A stretch of DNA of 64,000 nucleotides, taken from NCBI RefSeq assembly GCF_007859655.1, contig NZ_CP042304.1:2916501-2980500 (forward strand), written 5' to 3'. Below the pieces are notes generated by a model. The model was not told the DNA's origin, ran no database searches, and worked only from the letters and a program-made list of their open reading frames with translations. Position numbers and translations under genes: made by a program. This DNA is from Devosia ginsengisoli. GTDB taxonomy: Bacteria > Pseudomonadota > Alphaproteobacteria > Rhizobiales > Devosiaceae. Of the stretch, positions 29,111 to 37,745 are shown piece after piece (within the stretch, counting starts at the first letter, position 1; each line of letters starts with the position of its first letter).

Positions 29111-29480
29111 TTAGTGAACCACGCGGTGGATGACCGAGATGAGCTTTTCCGGATCGAAGGGCTTGACGATCCAGCCCGTGCCGCCGGCCGCCTTGCCCTG
29201 GTCGCGCTTGTCCTGGCTGGTTTCGGTGGTGAGGATCAGGATGGGCAGGCTCTGGTGATTGCCCGTGGCCCGCACATTCTTGATGAACTCGATGCCGTCC
29301 ATGACGGGCATGTTGATATCGGTGATCACAACGTCGACCGTTTCGGTCTTGAGCACATCAAGGCCCTGCTTGCCGTCTTCGGCCTGCAGCACCTCGAACC
29401 CGGCATTGCTGAGCGTGTGGTGCAGCATGGCGAGGATCGTCCTCGAGATCGTCCACCGTGAGAACCCGCAAAGTCGTCAT
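29111..29480 (-). pseudogene. cheY: Chemotaxis response regulator CheY1, frameshifted near the N-terminus
   Basis: The ATG at 29480 overlaps the cheS stop (ATGA) and opens MTTLRVLTVDD, the first strand and acidic pair of a CheY. The frame then breaks; the rest (MLHHTLSNAGFEVLQAEDG onward, phospho-acceptor in VVITDINMPVMDG, Lys in IVKPFD) continues one frame over. Removing one base at about 29448 gives VDDSRTILAMLHHTL, a standard CheY sequence of about 122 residues. If the indel is real, only a truncated protein lacking the acidic pair could be made. By analogy with Sinorhizobium, this cheA-adjacent CheY with CheS would be the phosphate sink. Confidence 0.8.
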
Positions 29481-29767
29481 CCTCTCATCATCCCTGAAAA
29501 CTGGGCGTCCAGCCCCAGTCGCGCGATAGCGGCCGTCAATGCGGCGCTCGGCTGCTCGATAGTGAAGTCAAACTGGTTTCTCCGGGCGGTTTCCGCGGCG
29601 CTGATGAGCATGAACAGCGCATTGGTGGATACCCGCTCGACGGCATCGGCGGTAACCGTGACCGGCCCCTCCTCGATCGCATCGATCAGGCCGTCGCGAA
29701 TGCCGTCCAGCGCGTCAAGATCGATGACCGCTGGCAAAGCGACGGATTTCTTGGCCTTGCTGACCAT
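29477..29767 (-). CDS. Small STAS-domain protein, CheS-like
   Basis: A 96-residue single-domain protein with a STAS-like order: a short strand (VALPAVIDLDALDGIRDGLIDAI), then PVTVTADAVERVSTNALFMLISAAETARRN, then a C-terminal helix. It is the first gene of the cheY1-cheA-cheW run. Sinorhizobium meliloti CheS is a STAS-like protein of similar size in the same position that binds CheA and speeds CheY1 dephosphorylation. Position and size support the match; I cannot align them here. The ATG at 29767 is preferred to a TTG at 29797. Confidence 0.7.
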   Translation of the reverse strand: MVSKAKKSVALPAVIDLDALDGIRDGLIDAIEEGPVTVTADAVERVSTNALFMLISAAETARRNQFDFTIEQPSAALTAAIARLGLDAQFSGMMRG

Positions 29768-29961
29768 GGCGAGTGATGCCCCCGGAGTTCTCTCCAATGA
29801 GCAGTTTCCATGGGAACGGTTTAAGAAGTGCTAACCTTGATGCCGAACAGCGGCCGCAGAGGCCCGCTCCCGGCCTGTTCTGCTGCCCGCGACGCCTTTT
29901 CCCTTGCCGCGGGCAATGGGAGGGGGGTAACCCAAGCACGCCTATTCGAATTGGACCTGCC

Positions 29962-31302
29962 ATGACCGCCAATATCGCCCTGACCGGCATCGCCCGCGAC
30001 CTTGCCGCCCGCGCTGAAACCGGCAAGCCGATCCGCGTCGGTGTCATCGGCTCGGGCGAGATGGGCACCGACCTCGTGACCCAGATGAGCCTGATGACCG
30101 GCATCGAGATGGCGGCCATCGCCACCCGCCGGCCCCATACCGCGCTCGAGGCCATGACCATCGCCTATGGCGAGGATTCCAGGGGCAAGGTCGCCGACAG
30201 CCCGGCTCAGGCACTCGCGGCGATCGAGGCGGGCAAGATTGCCATCACCTCGGCCGAAACCCTTGTCACCACTGACAATATCGACGTCGTCATCGACGCC
30301 ACCGGCAAGCCGGGCGTCGCCGCCGACTACGACCTGCTCGCCATGGAGCATGGCAAGCATCTGGTGATGATGAATGTCGAGGCCGACGTGACCATCGGGC
30401 CTTACCTCAAGGCGCAGGCCGACAGACTGGGCGTGGTCTATTCCGTCGGCGCCGGGGATGAGCCCAGCTCCTGCATGGAACTCATTGAATTCGTGAGTGC
30501 TTTGGGCCTGCCCATCGTCGCTGCCGGCAAAGGCAAGAACAATCCGCTTCGCCACGACGCGGTGCCCGACGACTACCGGGAAGAGGCCACCCGCCGCAAC
30601 ATGAACCCCCGCATGCTGGTGGAATTCGTCGATGGCTCCAAGACCATGGTCGAAATGTGCGCCATCGCCAATGCCACCGGGCTGGTGCCTGACGTGCCGG
30701 GCATGCACGGCCCCAAGGCCGACCGCGACGACATGGCCAAGGTATTGATTCCAAAGGCAGATGGCGGGATTCTCAACAAATCCGGCGTTGTCGATTTCAC
30801 CATCGGCAAGGGCGTGGCGCCGGGCGTCTTCGTGATCGTCAAGGCGGAGCATCCGCGCATCATCGAGCGGATGGACGACCTCCATATCGGGCACGGGCCC
30901 TATTACAGTTTCTTCCGGCCCTACCACCTGACCAGCCTCGAAGTGCCGCTGACCTGCGCGCGGATCATGCTGCATGGCAAACCCGATATGGTGCCGCTGC
31001 CGAACCCGGTGGCCGAGGTCTGCGCCGTCGCCAAGCGCGACCTCACGCCCGGCGAAACCTTTGATGCCATTGGGGAAACCTGCTATCGCAGCTACACGAT
31101 GACCATCGGCGATAGCCGCGCTGCCGGAGCCGTTCCGGTGGGCCTGCTCGAGGGCGGCAAGGTGACCGCGCCGGTGAAAAAGGGCGAGCTGCTGACGTCA
31201 GCCAACAGCCAGCCGGACACGTCCACCCGCCTCTTCGCCCTGCGCCAGGCGCAGGATCGCATGCTGGGTCTCGCCCATTCGCATCAGGGCCGAATTGGTT
31301 AG
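29962..31302 (+). CDS. Homoserine dehydrogenase-like NAD(P)-binding protein with SAF domain
   Basis: A 446-residue cytoplasmic oxidoreductase. The N-terminal Rossmann fold has the dinucleotide motif IRVGVIGSGEMGTDLV and the nucleotide-fold motif NIDVVIDATGKPG. The middle resembles the catalytic region of homoserine dehydrogenase-like enzymes (GAGDEPSSCMELIEF). The C-terminus is SAF-like (CAVAKRDLTPGETFDAIGE). Such proteins occur in sugar-acid and polyol catabolic loci, but no partner genes stand next to it, so the substrate is open. The ATG at 29962 has GGA 7 nt upstream and opens the conserved fold. Confidence 0.75.
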   Translation: MTANIALTGIARDLAARAETGKPIRVGVIGSGEMGTDLVTQMSLMTGIEMAAIATRRPHTALEAMTIAYGEDSRGKVADSPAQALAAIEAGKIAITSAETLVTTDNIDVVIDATGKPGVAADYDLLAMEHGKHLVMMNVEADVTIGPYLKAQADRLGVVYSVGAGDEPSSCMELIEFVSALGLPIVAAGKGKNNPLRHDAVPDDYREEATRRNMNPRMLVEFVDGSKTMVEMCAIANATGLVPDVPGMHGPKADRDDMAKVLIPKADGGILNKSGVVDFTIGKGVAPGVFVIVKAEHPRIIERMDDLHIGHGPYYSFFRPYHLTSLEVPLTCARIMLHGKPDMVPLPNPVAEVCAVAKRDLTPGETFDAIGETCYRSYTMTIGDSRAAGAVPVGLLEGGKVTAPVKKGELLTSANSQPDTSTRLFALRQAQDRMLGLAHSHQGRIG

Positions 31303-31356
31303 CGCACTGTTAGCATCGACGCATTCGACTGGTTGATTTTCGTAGGCCTTCGGATT

Positions 31357-31383
31357 AATTCCTGACTAAATAATTCAGGAATT
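31357..31383 (+). promoter_or_regulatory. RirA-type iron-responsive operator upstream of the siderophore-interacting protein
   Basis: A 27-bp element with perfect 9-bp arms (AATTCCTGA and TCAGGAATT) around a 9-nt AT-rich centre. The inner part is exactly TGA-N9-TCA, the iron-responsive operator consensus bound by RirA in rhizobia. The right arm contains the AGGA ribosome site, 5 nt before the ATG at 31389. Binding there would plausibly block initiation when iron is plentiful. The match is read directly; use by RirA is inferred from family knowledge and the downstream gene. Confidence 0.7.
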
Positions 31384-31388
31384 TTTCC

Positions 31389-32195
31389 ATGACCGACTCC
31401 ATCGATCCGCGCGCCCCGCAACGCATCCGCCACGACACGCGCATGCGCCTGCTCGAAGCCGTCGAAATAACCGACATTACCCCGAAAATGCGCCGCGTCC
31501 GCTTCTGTGGCGACATGGCGGGCTTCGCCTCGCCCGGCCATGCCGACCACATCAAGGCATTCTTCTTCCCCAAGGGCGTTGAGCCCAAGCTGGTGCCCAT
31601 CGGTCCGCGTGGCGCCGAATTCGCCGAGGGCGAGCGCCCGGAAATGCGCGACTACACCCCGCGCGCCTGGGACGTAGACCGAGGCTGGATCGACCTCGAT
31701 TTCGTGCTGCATGGCGATGGCCCCGCCTCAAGCTGGGCGGCCGAAGCCAAGGTCGGCAGCAAGCTGGTGATCGGCGGCCCGCGCGGCTCTGTCGTCGTGC
31801 CATCGGCCTATGACTGGTACCTGCTGGCCGGCGACGAAACCGCCCTGCCCGCCCTCATCCGCCGCATCGAGGAACTGCCTGCCGGCAGCAAGGTGATTGC
31901 CGTCATCGAAGTGGCCGACGCCGCCGAGGAGCAGGGGTTCGAGACCGCGGCGGATGTGGCGCTGCACTATGTCCACCGCAACGGCGCTGCAGCCGGGACG
32001 ACGCGCCTGGTGCTTGATGCGGTCAAGGCGCTGACGTTTCCTGATGGTGTTGCCTATGCCTATATTGCCGGCGAAGTCGGCATGTCGCAGGCGGTGCGCG
32101 CACATCTGCAGGACGAACGCGGCTTCGACCCGCAATATATCAAGGCCGCCGGCTATTGGCGGCTGGGCATGGCCGATGCGCATGAGGATCATTGA
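31389..32195 (+). CDS. Siderophore-interacting protein (FAD-dependent ferric-siderophore reductase)
   Basis: A 268-residue cytoplasmic flavoprotein of the SIP/ViuB family. The FAD-binding motif is RDYTPRAWD, with HGDGPASSWAAEAKVGSKLVIGGPRGS completing the flavin domain. The NAD(P)H-binding half holds YLLAGDETALPALIRRIEELP and YIAGEVGMSQAVRAHL. It reduces ferric siderophores with NAD(P)H to release iron. A palindrome matching the RirA operator overlaps its ribosome site, which fits iron control. No siderophore receptor or transporter is adjacent. Confidence 0.92.
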   Translation: MTDSIDPRAPQRIRHDTRMRLLEAVEITDITPKMRRVRFCGDMAGFASPGHADHIKAFFFPKGVEPKLVPIGPRGAEFAEGERPEMRDYTPRAWDVDRGWIDLDFVLHGDGPASSWAAEAKVGSKLVIGGPRGSVVVPSAYDWYLLAGDETALPALIRRIEELPAGSKVIAVIEVADAAEEQGFETAADVALHYVHRNGAAAGTTRLVLDAVKALTFPDGVAYAYIAGEVGMSQAVRAHLQDERGFDPQYIKAAGYWRLGMADAHEDH

Positions 32196-32234
32196 GGGCT
32201 TATTGGTTCTCCGTTGACGCCTTGGAGTGGAGCC

Positions 32235-32392
32235 ACCCCTCGCCCCTTGTGGGAGAGGGGGCAATTTCCTCGTTCAGAGGAAATTGCGGGTGAGGGGTAC
32301 TGCGTCATCCTATGCTTCAGGGCTTGTAGGTAGTCCGGCGCCCCCTCATCCGCCCTTCGGGCACCTTCTCCCACGAGGGGAGAAGGGGGCAC
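32235..32392. repeat. Long palindromic intergenic repeat, copy A
   Basis: The unit has three parts: an outer hairpin (ACCCCTCGCCCCTTGTGGGA leading to a GTGAGGGG closing arm), an inner variable hairpin (CAATTTCCTC/GAGGAAATTG), and a conserved 3' module CCCCTCATCCGCCCTTCGGG followed by CACCTTCTCCC and GGGGAGAAGGGG. Two more copies occur at 33538 and 62790. It lies between two plus-strand genes. Confidence 0.75.
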
Positions 32393-32487
32393 GGTGCTCG
32401 GGGCGCGCCGTTGTCAGTTCCGCTCTTCCATACTAGCCAATCTCCTGCCCCGCCGCTAAAGCTCTGCGCACCAAACAGGAGTGCGTC

Positions 32488-33492
32488 ATGAGCAGCAAGA
32501 AAGTCCGCTGGGGGATTTTGTCCACCGCCAATATCGGCATGCAGAAGGTGACGCCCGGCATCATGGCTTCGGACCATTCCGAGGTGGTGGCGATTGCCTC
32601 GCGCGACCTGGGCAAGGCCCGCAAGGCCGCCGACAAACTGGGCATTGCCAAGGCCCATGGCTCCTACGAAGAGCTGTTTGCCGACCCTGACATCGACGCC
32701 ATCTACAATCCGCTGCCCAATCACCTGCATGTGCCCATGACCGTGGCGGCGGCCAAGGCGGGCAAGCATGTGCTGTGCGAAAAGCCCATCGCGCTCACTG
32801 CAGCCGACGCCGAGGCGCTACGCCAGTGCCCGCCGGACCGCATCGTGCTCGAGGCCTTCATGGTGCGGTTCCACCCGCAATGGAGCCGGGCTCGCGAGAT
32901 CATCCGCTCGGGTGAACTGGGCGAGATCAGAGCCATCAATGCTGCCTTCACCTATTTCAATGCCGACCCCAACAATGTCCGCAACCAGGCCGATATCGGC
33001 GGCGGCGGCGTGATGGATATCGGCTGCTACCCGATCACCGCCGGGCGCTTCCTGTTCGAGGATGAACCCAAGCGCGTGGTGTCGCTGGTGGAGCGTGACC
33101 CGAGTTTCGGCACCGACCGGCTGGCCAGCGTCATTGCCGATTTCGGCAATGGGCGGCAGCTCAATTTCACCTGCTCGACCCAGACCGCGCCGCATCAGCG
33201 CGTGCTGGTGCTGGGCAGCAAGGCCAAGCTCGAAATCATCATCCCCTTCAACGCCCCACCCAATGAGCGCACCGCCATCACGGTGGATACCGGCGCACCC
33301 TTCGACGGCTCGCTGGCGCGGCGGGAAATCCTGCCGGCCGTGGATCAATATACCGAACAGGCCGAGGCCTTTGCGCTGGCTGTGCTGGGCGAGAAGACAC
33401 TGCCCTGGGGCATCGAGGATGCGATTGCGTCGATGAAGGTGATCGATGCGGTGTTCGAGAGCGAGAAGACCGGGGGCTGGGTGGCGGTTTAG
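32488..33492 (+). CDS. Gfo/Idh/MocA family oxidoreductase
   Basis: A 334-residue NAD(P)-dependent oxidoreductase. The N-terminal Rossmann fold (VRWGILSTANIGMQKVTPGI) is followed by YNPLPNHLHVPMTVAAAKAGKHVLCEKP, whose EKP lysine is the family's catalytic residue, and the C-terminal GFO_IDH_MocA_C domain (GGGGVMDIGCYPITAGRFLF). Members act on sugars, inositols or dihydrodiols; this one resembles the sugar/dihydrodiol dehydrogenase branch, but the substrate cannot be set. A CAGGAG ribosome site precedes the ATG. Palindromic repeats flank it on both sides. Confidence 0.9.
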   Translation: MSSKKVRWGILSTANIGMQKVTPGIMASDHSEVVAIASRDLGKARKAADKLGIAKAHGSYEELFADPDIDAIYNPLPNHLHVPMTVAAAKAGKHVLCEKPIALTAADAEALRQCPPDRIVLEAFMVRFHPQWSRAREIIRSGELGEIRAINAAFTYFNADPNNVRNQADIGGGGVMDIGCYPITAGRFLFEDEPKRVVSLVERDPSFGTDRLASVIADFGNGRQLNFTCSTQTAPHQRVLVLGSKAKLEIIIPFNAPPNERTAITVDTGAPFDGSLARREILPAVDQYTEQAEAFALAVLGEKTLPWGIEDAIASMKVIDAVFESEKTGGWVAV

Positions 33493-33537
33493 GCTTCTTT
33501 CTCGCCGCACCCATCCCGCGCACCCTGAGGCCGGCCT

Positions 33538-33690
33538 ACCCCTCTCCCCTCGTGGGAGAGGGTGGAAATCCGCGTCCAGCGGATTTCCGGGTGAGGGGGC
33601 TGCGCTATCCCATGCTTTGATGTCAGCAGATAACTCCGTCCCCCCTCATCCGCCCTTCGGGCACCTTCTCCCACGAGGGGAGAAGGGGAA
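33538..33690. repeat. Long palindromic intergenic repeat, copy B
   Basis: Same layout as copy A: CCCCTCTCCCCTCGTGGGAG, an inner hairpin (GGAAATCCGC/GCGGATTTCC), a GGTGAGGGGG closing arm, then CCCCTCATCCGCCCTTCGGG and GGGGAGAAGGGG. It fills the space between convergent genes, so it could also terminate both. Confidence 0.75.
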
Positions 33691-33752
33691 AGCGCCCATA
33701 CATCCAAAGTAAACACTCCCTTGGGAGTTCGGCGCCAGGCACACTACCGGCT

Positions 33753-34340
33753 TCAGCCCAGCTCCGGCCCCACCAGTCGCTCCACCAGCACCGGGATCGC
33801 CGCGCGCACCGAGGCTTCGTCGATCATCTTGCGGGCGACGCCGTAGCTGGCGGCCTGGATCAGGCGGTTGAGTTCGGTGGGTTCGGCCACGCCGGCCTGC
33901 TTGAGAGCAGCGACGATTTCTTCGTTCATGCGCGTGTCGAGGGCGCGGAAGCGGGTCGAGACGCGGCTATGGGTGGCGTAGAGCTCCTCGGCGAAGGGGG
34001 AGCCTTCGATGACATGGGCGATGGCGCCGTATTTGCCGGCCATGGCCGCGCCGATGCGCTGGGCCACGCTGCCCGGGCCGGCCATGCCGGCATCGAAACC
34101 GGCGACCAGGGCGTCGCTGAGCTCGTCGAGAATGCCGGTAAACACGGCTTCCTTGTCGGCAAACTGGGCATAAAGCGTGGGCTTGGCCATGCCCGCCTCG
34201 CGGGCAATCGCCTCCATGGTCGTGCCACGCAGGCCCTCGCGCAGCATCAGCAGGCGCGCCGCATCGAGGATGCGCCGCCGCTTCTCCGCCACCCTGTCAT
34301 TGGGCGCCTGACTCAAATCTGCGACTCCACACTTGAACAT
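33753..34340 (-). CDS. TetR family transcriptional regulator
   Basis: A 195-residue regulator. The N-terminal helix-turn-helix (RRRILDAARLLMLREGLRGTTMEAIAREAGMAKPTLYAQFADKEAVF) is typical of TetR proteins; the C-terminal ligand/dimer domain is all helical. It is divergent from an NAD-dependent reductase and the spacer carries a perfect palindrome, so it probably represses that gene and itself. The ATG at 34340 lies right beside the palindrome with no ribosome site. A TTG at 34316, with GGAG 7 nt before it, is a fair alternative start; otherwise the mRNA may be leaderless. Confidence 0.88.
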   Translation of the reverse strand: MFKCGVADLSQAPNDRVAEKRRRILDAARLLMLREGLRGTTMEAIAREAGMAKPTLYAQFADKEAVFTGILDELSDALVAGFDAGMAGPGSVAQRIGAAMAGKYGAIAHVIEGSPFAEELYATHSRVSTRFRALDTRMNEEIVAALKQAGVAEPTELNRLIQAASYGVARKMIDEASVRAAIPVLVERLVGPELG

Positions 34341-34370
34341 ATTGAACGATTATCATATCTATCGTTCAAT
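34341..34370. promoter_or_regulatory. Palindromic operator between the TetR gene and the reductase
   Basis: ATTGAACGAT (34341-34350) and ATCGTTCAAT (34361-34370) form a perfect 10-bp inverted repeat around a 10-nt centre. A related half-site TTGAACAT lies just left of it. The position, directly between the divergent starts, fits a TetR-family operator that covers both promoters. Confidence 0.75.
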
Positions 34371-34387
34371 TCGTAAGGGAGAATTCC

Positions 34388-35404
34388 ATGTCCGACCGTG
34401 TCCTGCTGACAGGCATATCCGGCTTTCTCGGCGGCCATGTCGCCCTCCAATTGCTCAATGCTGGCTACACCGTCCGGGGCAGCCTGCGCAACCTCAAGCG
34501 CGCCGACAAGGTGCGTGACACGCTGGCCAGGGCGGGCGCCGATCTATCGCGGCTCGAATTCGTCGCGCTCGACCTGATGGACGATGCCGGCTGGCGCGAA
34601 GCCGCCGACGGGTGCCGCTATGTGCAGCACACCGCCTCGCCCTTCGTGCTGGAAATCCCGCAAGACAAGATGGACCTGATCGGCCCGGCCGTGGAAGGCA
34701 CCACGCGGGCGCTCGACGCCGCCAATGCGGCGGGCGCCGAGCGGATCGTGCTGACCTCGTCCATGGCCGCCATCGCCTATGGCCACGACAAGGCCCGGAC
34801 CACGCCCTTCACCGTCGACGACTGGACCGACCTCAATGGCCGCGGCGTCAATTTCTACCAGGAATCCAAGACCCTGGCCGAGCGCCGCGCCTGGGAAATC
34901 ATGGATGAAGCGGGCCGGCGCGAGGCGCTCGCGGTGATCAATCCCAGCGGCATTTTCGGGCCGCTGCTCGACGAGGACCCAGGCACTTCACCTATCCTGA
35001 TCCAGCGCCTGCTCAATGGCTCGGTGCCGGCATTGCCGCGCATTCCCATCACCATTATCGACGTGCGCGACGTGGCCGCGGCACATGTGGCCGCGATGAC
35101 TGCGCCCGAGGCTGGCGGCCAGCGCTTCCCGATGGGCGAGCGCACGCTGTTCTTCAAGCAGGTGGCGGACCTGCTGGCCGAGCGCTACCCCGACAGGCGC
35201 GTGCCGCGCCTGCAGATGCCCGACTGGGCCGTGCGCATTTATGGCCTGTTCGACCGCGACGTGCGCGGCAATCTGGGCGAACTGGGCCTGGCCAAGCAAC
35301 TCGACTCGCGCGGCGCGGTGGCCCTATTGGGCCGCGAACTCACGCCAGCGCCGGAGGCAGTTCTGGCAACCGCCGAAACGCTGGTGGCGCACGGGCTGGT
35401 TTAA
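34388..35404 (+). CDS. NAD-dependent epimerase/dehydratase family reductase (extended SDR)
   Basis: A 338-residue extended short-chain dehydrogenase like dihydroflavonol or aldehyde reductases. The cofactor motif is TGISGFLGGHVA, TSSMAAIAYG is the catalytic Ser region, and FYQESKTLAE holds the YxxxK catalytic pair. It likely reduces a ketone or aldehyde with NAD(P)H. The divergent TetR gene and the shared palindrome suggest induction by a substrate or toxic compound. A GGGAGAATTCC ribosome region precedes the ATG. Confidence 0.88.
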   Translation: MSDRVLLTGISGFLGGHVALQLLNAGYTVRGSLRNLKRADKVRDTLARAGADLSRLEFVALDLMDDAGWREAADGCRYVQHTASPFVLEIPQDKMDLIGPAVEGTTRALDAANAAGAERIVLTSSMAAIAYGHDKARTTPFTVDDWTDLNGRGVNFYQESKTLAERRAWEIMDEAGRREALAVINPSGIFGPLLDEDPGTSPILIQRLLNGSVPALPRIPITIIDVRDVAAAHVAAMTAPEAGGQRFPMGERTLFFKQVADLLAERYPDRRVPRLQMPDWAVRIYGLFDRDVRGNLGELGLAKQLDSRGAVALLGRELTPAPEAVLATAETLVAHGLV

Positions 35405-35405
35405 G

Positions 35406-35427
35406 AAAGCGCCAACAAGGCGCTTTT
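35406..35427 (+). terminator. Terminator after the SDR gene
   Basis: AAAGCGCC and GGCGCTTT with loop AACAA, followed by one more T, directly after the stop codon. It separates the reductase from the tRNA gene. Confidence 0.8.
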
Positions 35428-35477
35428 ACCCCCTTGCCCTCGCCCCGATTATTGTTCATATCAGCATCCGTCGGAAC

Positions 35478-35553
<76 letters not shown>

Positions 35554-35560
35554 TTCCGAT

Positions 35561-36024
35561 TAATGTAGCTCATTGATTGTCTGTGGGTTTTTGTCGCTCG
35601 AGGCAGCCGATGGTGCAGCTGGGTGACAATTTCTCTTACAATCGGCGAACGCTCGATCCTGCCAACCCGAGTGCAGCCGTCCCCTCCGGCCTGGCGCAAA
35701 AGCAAACATCTGCAGTATTGAGTCTCGGCATCGCAACATCAAAAGCTGTTGCGTTTCGCTGGCAACGGCCGCGACCAATAAGTGCCGCAGATCGGACAAC
35801 CTCAGTCGTGCCTTGTCAGGGGGAGCATAGGGGCTGCTACCAGCAGGCTAGCGTCAGGCGGGCCTTGCGACAGCATGTCCCCGGACCGCTGACCTCGCCC
35901 CCACCCCCCGGCTTACCCAAACGGCGCGTGTTTTGGCCTTATCCCCCGTTCGTACAACGCGATGTGTTTCCGAACTTTTTTGCCAACTCTGTTATATAGT
36001 CTATCCTGGTCGCGCACGTACCGG
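35561..36024. other. Left end of the island, no gene recognised
   Basis: This 464-bp stretch between attL and the IS256 remnant has no convincing coding frame. Frames on both strands are proline/arginine-rich and fit no family known to me. It is probably decayed DNA or the remains of the transposon end. Confidence 0.5.
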
Positions 36025-36188
36025 CTTGCTCGAGCCAGGACGCTCGCCAAGACGGGCTGACGGCGGTGATCCAGGAGGCCAATGTCCACGGCATCTCGAC
36101 CGGCTCGGTCGATGACCTGGTCAGGGCGGGGCTTGAGTGCTATCTCCAGAGCCGGGTAACCCAGCTCTGCGAGGACATCGGCAGCTAG
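36025..36188 (+). pseudogene. IS256-family (Mutator) transposase remnant
   Basis: From 36057 the frame reads LTAVIQEANVHGISTGSVDD and then LVRAG, ending at a TAG at 36188 after SRVTQLCEDIGS. This matches the Mutator-type transposase segment usually seen as AVIQEAYVQGISTRSVDDLV. Just before it, in another frame, LLEPGRSPRR fits the preceding LEPRR segment, so there is also a frameshift. No start or catalytic C-terminus survives. The IS3-family insertion begins 125 nt further on. Confidence 0.7.
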
Positions 36189-36376
36189 TCTGGCCGTATC
36201 TCTGGATTGCTGCGATGTTCGGCACTCAACCGGTCATCTCTTGGCTTCATTTGCCTCCTTCGCTGGTTGAGCTCCAGGGAGCCCTAATAACAGCGACGTT
36301 GGGTAACCAACTTGACCTGAGCCCCTAGATCTCCTCCAGATTTTGGTAGAGTCCGACGTCGCATAGGGACGATCGG

Positions 36377-36643
36377 ATGAAGCGCAGCAGGTTCAACGAA
36401 GAGCAGATCATTTCGATATTGAAGGAGCAGGAGGCCGGGCTTGGGACGGCCGATCTGTGCCGCAAGCATGGGATCAGCAGTGCCACCTTCTACAAGTGGA
36501 AGGCCAGGTATGGCGGGCTGGAGGTGTCCGATGCCCGCCGGCTGAAGGCGCTGGAGGAAGAGAACGCCCGGCTCAAGAAGCTGCTGGCCGAGTCGATGCT
36601 GGATAATGCCATCCTCAAGGATGTCGCCGCAAAAAAATGGTGA
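36377..36643 (+). CDS. IS3-family transposase OrfA (outer element)
   Basis: An 88-residue helix-turn-helix protein ([39 protein letters not shown]) with a leucine-zipper region ([20 protein letters not shown]) for multimerisation. It ends at a run of seven A followed by TGG TGA, where a -1 ribosomal slip would enter orfB and make the OrfAB transposase, as usual for IS3 elements. Confidence 0.92.
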   Translation: MKRSRFNEEQIISILKEQEAGLGTADLCRKHGISSATFYKWKARYGGLEVSDARRLKALEEENARLKKLLAESMLDNAILKDVAAKKW

Positions 36644-36815
36644 CGCCCGACGCGAAGCGAGATGCGGTGGCCCAAGCCTGCCTGGTGCATGGCGTGAGCC
36701 AGCGGCGGGCGTGTGAAGCACTTGAGGTTGATCGATCGAGCGTGCGGTATCGCAGCACGAGGCCTGCCGACCAGGAGCTGCGGGAAGCGATGAAGGCTGA
36801 CGTTGCCCCCAACTT

Positions 36816-37745
36816 CTATCCAGCCTGAAGGAGACTCGGGCGGTTGGTTTGGCCGATTTGGCCGGGGTGAGCGACGGGGGCTGGCGCGGAGCTGGTCATT
36901 GAGCGGAGCGGCAGATCCCGTCGCGGGTTGAAGGTGTCGGCGTATTCGGCAGGCGTCATCCAACCCAACCGCGAGTGCGGCCGGTGCAGATTGTAATCGG
37001 CGCGCCAGGACGCCACGGTTGCCCGCACGTGAGCAAGCGATGGGAAGAGCGTCTCATTGAGCAGTTCGTCCCGCAGCCGGCCATTGAAGCTCTCGATGAA
37101 GGCATTCTGGATCGGCTTGCCTGGGGCAATGTAGTGCCAGTCGATCCCCATCCGGTCAGCGAAGCCCAGGATGGCATTGGACGTGAACTCAGTCCCATTG
37201 TCGCTGACGATCATCTTGGGGCGTCCTCGAGTAGCCATCAGCGTCTCCAGCTCTCTGGCAACGCGCAGGCCAGACAGCGAGGTGTCGGCAACCAGGGTCA
37301 GGCATTCGCGTGTGCAGTCATCGACCACCGTCAGCACCCGGAAGCGCCGACCGTCCGTCATCTGGTCGGAGACGAAGTCCAGGGACCACCGATCGTTGGG
37401 CGCCATTGGGGTCAGCATCGGTGCCCTGGTGCCCATGGCACGCTTGCGGCCGCCTCGACGTCGCACCATAAGCTTCTCCTCGCGGTAGATCCGGAACAGG
37501 CGCTTGTGATTGACCTGATACCCTTCCCGCCGCAGCAGGACGTGCAGCCGCCGATAGCCGAACCGTCGCCGCTCGTGGGCAATGGCCTTCATCCGATCGC
37601 GCAGCATGATGTCATCGGTCCGAAGCGCCTGGTAGCGCATCGTCATCCGACAACATCCCAATACTCGGCACGCCCGCCGCTCGCTCATCCCATAGGCAGT
37701 CTGGAGATGGGCGACAGCATCCCGCTCGGCGGCGGGCGCTACCAT
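36816..37745 (-). CDS. IS3-family transposase OrfB (inner element)
   Basis: A 309-residue DDE integrase-type transposase. An HTH_21 region ([17 protein letters not shown]) precedes the catalytic core, with the first Asp in [12 protein letters not shown], the second in [11 protein letters not shown] and the Glu in [14 protein letters not shown], the D-D-35-E pattern. It overlaps orfA at a run of seven A, the likely -1 frameshift site. It appears intact. Confidence 0.93.
   Translation of the reverse strand: MVAPAAERDAVAHLQTAYGMSERRACRVLGCCRMTMRYQALRTDDIMLRDRMKAIAHERRRFGYRRLHVLLRREGYQVNHKRLFRIYREEKLMVRRRGGRKRAMGTRAPMLTPMAPNDRWSLDFVSDQMTDGRRFRVLTVVDDCTRECLTLVADTSLSGLRVARELETLMATRGRPKMIVSDNGTEFTSNAILGFADRMGIDWHYIAPGKPIQNAFIESFNGRLRDELLNETLFPSLAHVRATVASWRADYNLHRPHSRLGWMTPAEYADTFNPRRDLPLRSMTSSAPAPVAHPGQIGQTNRPSLLQAG

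Noticed and set aside
29111..29428. Short CheY starting at an internal ATG (105 residues)
   Set aside because: It would lack strand 1 and the acidic pair needed for metal binding; the true start overlaps the cheS stop and the frames are joined by a one-base change.
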